Assembly (NCBI GenBank): GCA_964558875.1
Contig: CAZLGM010000149.1
Span: forward strand, 1-8,436
Direction: 5' to 3'
Source of the DNA: CAZLGM01 sp964558875
Lineage (GTDB): Bacteria > Desulfobacterota > Desulfobulbia > Desulfobulbales > Desulfocapsaceae
Length of the DNA: 8,436 nt
The translations under genes were made by a program, and so were the position numbers. The notes below the pieces were generated by a model. The model saw only the letters and a program-made list of their open reading frames with translations, was not told the origin of the DNA and did no database searches. Positions 6,744-8,436 of the stretch are shown piece after piece. Every line of letters begins with the position of its first letter. Within the stretch, counting starts at the first letter, position 1.

Positions 6744-6961
6744 CCTGAATCTGTGACGCAGAACGTTATTTTATTTGATATCATCCTGATATATCATAAA
6801 TTTATTGGATTATATATTTTCAACCTAAAACAATAACTCGCCCTTCGGGTCATCCGCTAGCATTGCATCTTTGGTTGATTTAACCATTCGATATAGTTCA
6901 CTATTATCGAAGGGTTAAATCAAACAAAGCTACAGCACTATCGAATGATCACGGATTCAGG
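6744..6961. repeat. Palindromic MITE-like element, copy B (218 bp, with AT-rich internal segment and 5-bp target duplication)
   Basis: The ends are CCTGAATCTGTG (6744-6755) and CACGGATTCAGG (6950-6961). The element is flanked by a perfect direct repeat CTATA (6739-6743 and 6962-6966), as expected of a target-site duplication. Read on the minus strand, 6961-6851 aligns without gaps to copy A and folds into the same long hairpin with TGAA in the loop. Between that hairpin and the left terminal repeat lies a 95-bp AT-rich segment (6756-6850) where copy A has 2 nt; it contains a small hairpin ATATCA-TCC-TGATAT. The element separates the cupin-hydrolase stop from the Sel1 start. Without element and one CTATA, these two genes would be 13 nt apart. 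Confidence 0.85.
6809..6836 (-). promoter_or_regulatory. Possible promoter of the Sel1-rhodanese-GT-C operon inside copy B
   Basis: On the minus strand a perfect -10 hexamer TATAAT (6814-6809) sits in the AT-rich segment found only in copy B, with a poor -35 (TTATTG, 6836-6831) 16 nt upstream. It is about 77 nt before the Sel1 start. The sequence is AT-rich enough that TATAAT could be chance. Confidence 0.3.
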
Positions 6962-6967
6962 CTATAA

Positions 6968-7810
6968 TCAGTCGGAAATCAATTTGTGCCAGTCAATGGA
7001 CATGAAGCTCTCTTTTAAACCATGATCATCATCAAATAGGGTAATTCCCGGATCAATAAAACAGTTTTTAACGGCTGGAACAACAACATCGGGTGGAGTT
7101 ACCGTGTCAGACCGGCCAATAAAAACCTCCACTTGAATATCCAACTTGTTCTCTGGCGGGAAAAATTCTTCAAAATTCAATGCAGGAGCCAGAAGGAAAA
7201 GCTGTCTGCACTTCTGAGGATATCGAATAGCATATTCGACCGCCATCAGTCCTCCAAAGCTTGAACCGATCAGGGTTACTTCCTCATGCGAACAGCACAA
7301 TTGTTTCAGCTTGTCCAGCCTGGCAGCCAGGTCTCCCGGATAATCTTCGACAATCACATCCGGGAAGTTCTCTTTGAACCAACGTGCCTTGGTTCCCTTT
7401 GACGATGAATGAAGACCGTGGATAAAGAACAATGCATGTTTTGTAATGAGTTCCGTATCGTTGTGGTCGTATGGTGGAGCACAGCAGCAGAGGATTTTCA
7501 GTTCATTCGTTCCGTCATTGAATAGATTATGATCGGTTCCAGGCGGAATGATGATAGTATCGTTCCTGGAAACAGCAAACTCCTGTTTGCCCAGCCTCAT
7601 GACGCCGTTGCCGGACAGGATAAAATAAATCTCCTCCGTTGTTTCGTGTCTGTGGAGAAGGGTCGCTTTTCCCGGCAACAATGTTGCTTCAGCCAGGCTC
7701 TGGTGACGAACCGGATGGTGATCCGGGTGGGCAAGTTCCCTGATAATGGAGCCGTCTTTGGTAGTATAGGGTTTTACATCTTTGTATCTTGTCCTTGAGT
7801 GACTATCCAT
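6968..7810 (-). CDS. Cupin + alpha/beta-hydrolase fusion protein
   Basis: The 280-residue protein joins two domains. Residues about 25-112 are a cupin: motif 1 is LLHRHETTEEIYFILSG with H53, H55 and E59/E60, and motif 2 is IIIPPGTDHNLFN with H94, which together make a complete metal-binding set. Residues about 126-278 are a small alpha/beta-hydrolase: oxyanion-type HG at 131-132, nucleophile elbow GSSFGG with Ser184, acid Asp235 in GRSDTVTP, and His263 in DDDHGL, so the triad looks intact. The hydrolase part resembles small UPF0227/YqiA-like or RBBP9-like esterases in size. Substrate and reaction are unknown; no signal peptide is seen, so it is cytoplasmic. Its ATG overlaps the stop of the RapZ-CTD gene by 8 nt (7810-7803), so the two are co-translated. 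Repeat copy B begins 6 bp past its stop codon. Confidence 0.87.
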   Translation of the reverse strand: MDSHSRTRYKDVKPYTTKDGSIIRELAHPDHHPVRHQSLAEATLLPGKATLLHRHETTEEIYFILSGNGVMRLGKQEFAVSRNDTIIIPPGTDHNLFNDGTNELKILCCCAPPYDHNDTELITKHALFFIHGLHSSSKGTKARWFKENFPDVIVEDYPGDLAARLDKLKQLCCSHEEVTLIGSSFGGLMAVEYAIRYPQKCRQLFLLAPALNFEEFFPPENKLDIQVEVFIGRSDTVTPPDVVVPAVKNCFIDPGITLFDDDHGLKESFMSIDWHKLISD

Positions 7811-8180
7811 TATCTCTCTCGATATCCCGGTGACTGACCTGAATCTCTACACCCAGATCGGAAAAAAGCAATTTCAATTTCTCAACTACCGCCACGGAAC
7901 GGTGCCTGCCACCGGTGCAGCCAATGGCCAACCGGAGTTCTTCTTTACCGGCAGCCTTATTCTTCTCCACAACAAAACTCAGCAGCGGTTCCAGCAACTC
8001 AACGAAGTTCTTACCGTCAGCACTTTCGATCACATAATCGGCCACCTCTTTAATTAACCCGGTCTTGGGTTTCAGTTCTTCCACCCAATAGGGATTTGGC
8101 AGAAACCGTACATCCCAGACCATTTCAGCATCCGGTGGATCATTGTATTTGAATCCAAATGATAAAAGTCTGAGTTTCAT
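7803..8180 (-). CDS. Standalone RapZ C-terminal domain protein
   Basis: The protein has 125 residues and corresponds only to the C-terminal half of RapZ/YvcJ proteins, which are usually about 280-290 residues. The signature motifs are LSFGFKY (6-12), WDVRFLPNPYW (22-32), IGCTGGRHRSV (86-96) and SHRDI (116-120). The N-terminal P-loop ATPase domain is absent, and no Walker A motif lies upstream: the preceding sequence is repeat copy C and the nitroreductase end. In enterobacterial RapZ the C-terminal domain binds the sRNA GlmZ and glucosamine-6-phosphate and forms oligomers. Whether this short protein binds RNA or an aminosugar phosphate is inference. The start ATG at 8180 has a weak AGAAG upstream. 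Its stop overlaps the cupin-hydrolase start by 8 nt, which ties the two functionally. Confidence 0.88.
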   Translation of the reverse strand: MKLRLLSFGFKYNDPPDAEMVWDVRFLPNPYWVEELKPKTGLIKEVADYVIESADGKNFVELLEPLLSFVVEKNKAAGKEELRLAIGCTGGRHRSVAVVEKLKLLFSDLGVEIQVSHRDIERDNG

Positions 8181-8204
8181 AATATCTTCTCTATGGTTTC
8201 TATT

Positions 8205-8296
8205 CCTGAATCCGTGACGAGGATAGTTGTTTCAGTGATTAACCTGTTGCTAATTAAAACAAAGATGCAATGCTAGCGAACGCCTATGGATTCAGG
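8205..8296. repeat. Palindromic MITE-like element, copy C (92 bp)
   Basis: The ends are CCTGAATCCGTG (8205-8216) and, on the other strand, CCTGAATCCATA (8296-8285). Its right arm aligns with the right arm of copy A, and it shares an exact 19-nt block CAAAGATGCAATGCTAGCG (8260-8278) with copy B (minus strand, 6873-6855). The left arm is shortened and diverged. The left end (CCTGAATCCGTGACG) resembles the left end of copy B. It lies between the nitroreductase and RapZ-CTD genes, and its right 24 bp lie inside the nitroreductase reading frame. The flanks (TATT / TGTT) give no perfect duplication. Confidence 0.8.
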
Positions 8297-8436
8297 TGTT
8301 GATAGAATTCGGGGCTTAATAACTTTTCGTCCGGCTACTCTTTTGTACTGTTCATCAGGATATCCCAAGGCGATGACCGCGTAAATCTCTTCCTTGTTCT
8401 GAATCTTCATCGCCTTTCTCATGTTCTTTCTTCTGC
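8273..8436 (-). CDS. Nitroreductase family protein, C-terminal fragment (5' end beyond window)
   Basis: The last 53 residues are readable from 8434 to a TAG at 8275-8273. The segment EEIYAVIALGYPDEQYKRVAGRKVIKP matches the conserved C-terminal part of FMN-dependent nitroreductases, where an alpha/beta strand (xxAVIALGYP) is followed by a KR..RK tail. The protein would reduce an unknown electron acceptor with NAD(P)H or ferredoxin. Many members in anaerobes also carry an N-terminal 4Fe-4S domain, which cannot be seen here. The tail PESIGVR and the stop are encoded by the end of repeat copy C, so the original C-terminus has probably been altered. It lies upstream of, and on the same strand as, RapZ-CTD and may have been the operon's first gene. 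Confidence 0.8.
   Translation of the reverse strand, partial: RRKNMRKAMKIQNKEEIYAVIALGYPDEQYKRVAGRKVIKPRILSTPESIGVR

Noticed and set aside
2789..8296. The repeats as a CRISPR array
   Set aside because: The copies are kilobases apart with genes between them, and there are no regular short repeats or spacers.

Overview
The window reads as a bacterial chromosome segment of moderate G+C, with tightly packed genes and several 4-8 nt start/stop overlaps. The gene mix fits a Gram-negative bacterium: an outer-membrane beta-barrel protein, a periplasmic tandem rhodanese, a cofC-like DUF2064 transferase and a standalone RapZ C-terminal domain. Desulfobacterota/Deltaproteobacteria is my best guess, but it rests on gene style only and not on any marker gene.

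Layout. (1) 1-2668, minus strand: a three-gene glycosyltransferase operon, read as cellulose-synthase-like GT2 (2668-1184), then DPM-like GT2 (1187-456), then DUF2064/TIGR04282 transferase (463 to beyond the left edge). The overlaps are 4 and 8 nt. A candidate promoter with a 13-bp palindrome in its spacer lies upstream. (2) 2941-3810, plus strand: a secreted beta-barrel outer-membrane protein, divergent from the glycosyltransferase operon. (3) 6731-3874, minus strand: a Sel1-repeat protein, a periplasmic tandem rhodanese (4-nt overlap) and a GT-C membrane glycosyltransferase. (4) 8180-6968, minus strand: a standalone RapZ C-terminal domain protein overlapping by 8 nt a cupin + alpha/beta-hydrolase fusion. 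(5) 8436-8273, minus strand: the C-terminus of a nitroreductase.

The most unusual content is between the genes. Four intergenic gaps hold a family of palindromic elements of 76-218 bp whose ends follow CCTGAATCCGTG...CACGGATTCAGG (2789-2913, 3825-3900, 6744-6961, 8205-8296). The two best copies align colinearly, fold end to end into long hairpins, and differ by three paired compensatory changes. One copy is flanked by a perfect 5-bp direct repeat (CTATA). Two copies run into the adjacent genes and supply the last codons and stop codon. Excising the 6744-6961 copy on paper joins the hydrolase and Sel1 genes with a 13-nt gap. An ancestral operon of nitroreductase, rapZ-CTD, cupin-hydrolase, sel1, rhodanese and GT-C is therefore plausible, later divided by these MITE-like elements. 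I do not recognise the family as a named one.

Functionally, the four sugar-transfer enzymes plus the outer-membrane protein suggest cell-surface glycan or glycolipid synthesis. The DPM-like enzyme could make a polyprenyl-phosphate sugar used by the GT-C enzyme, but that link is inference. No tRNA, rRNA, CRISPR array or transposase gene was seen.
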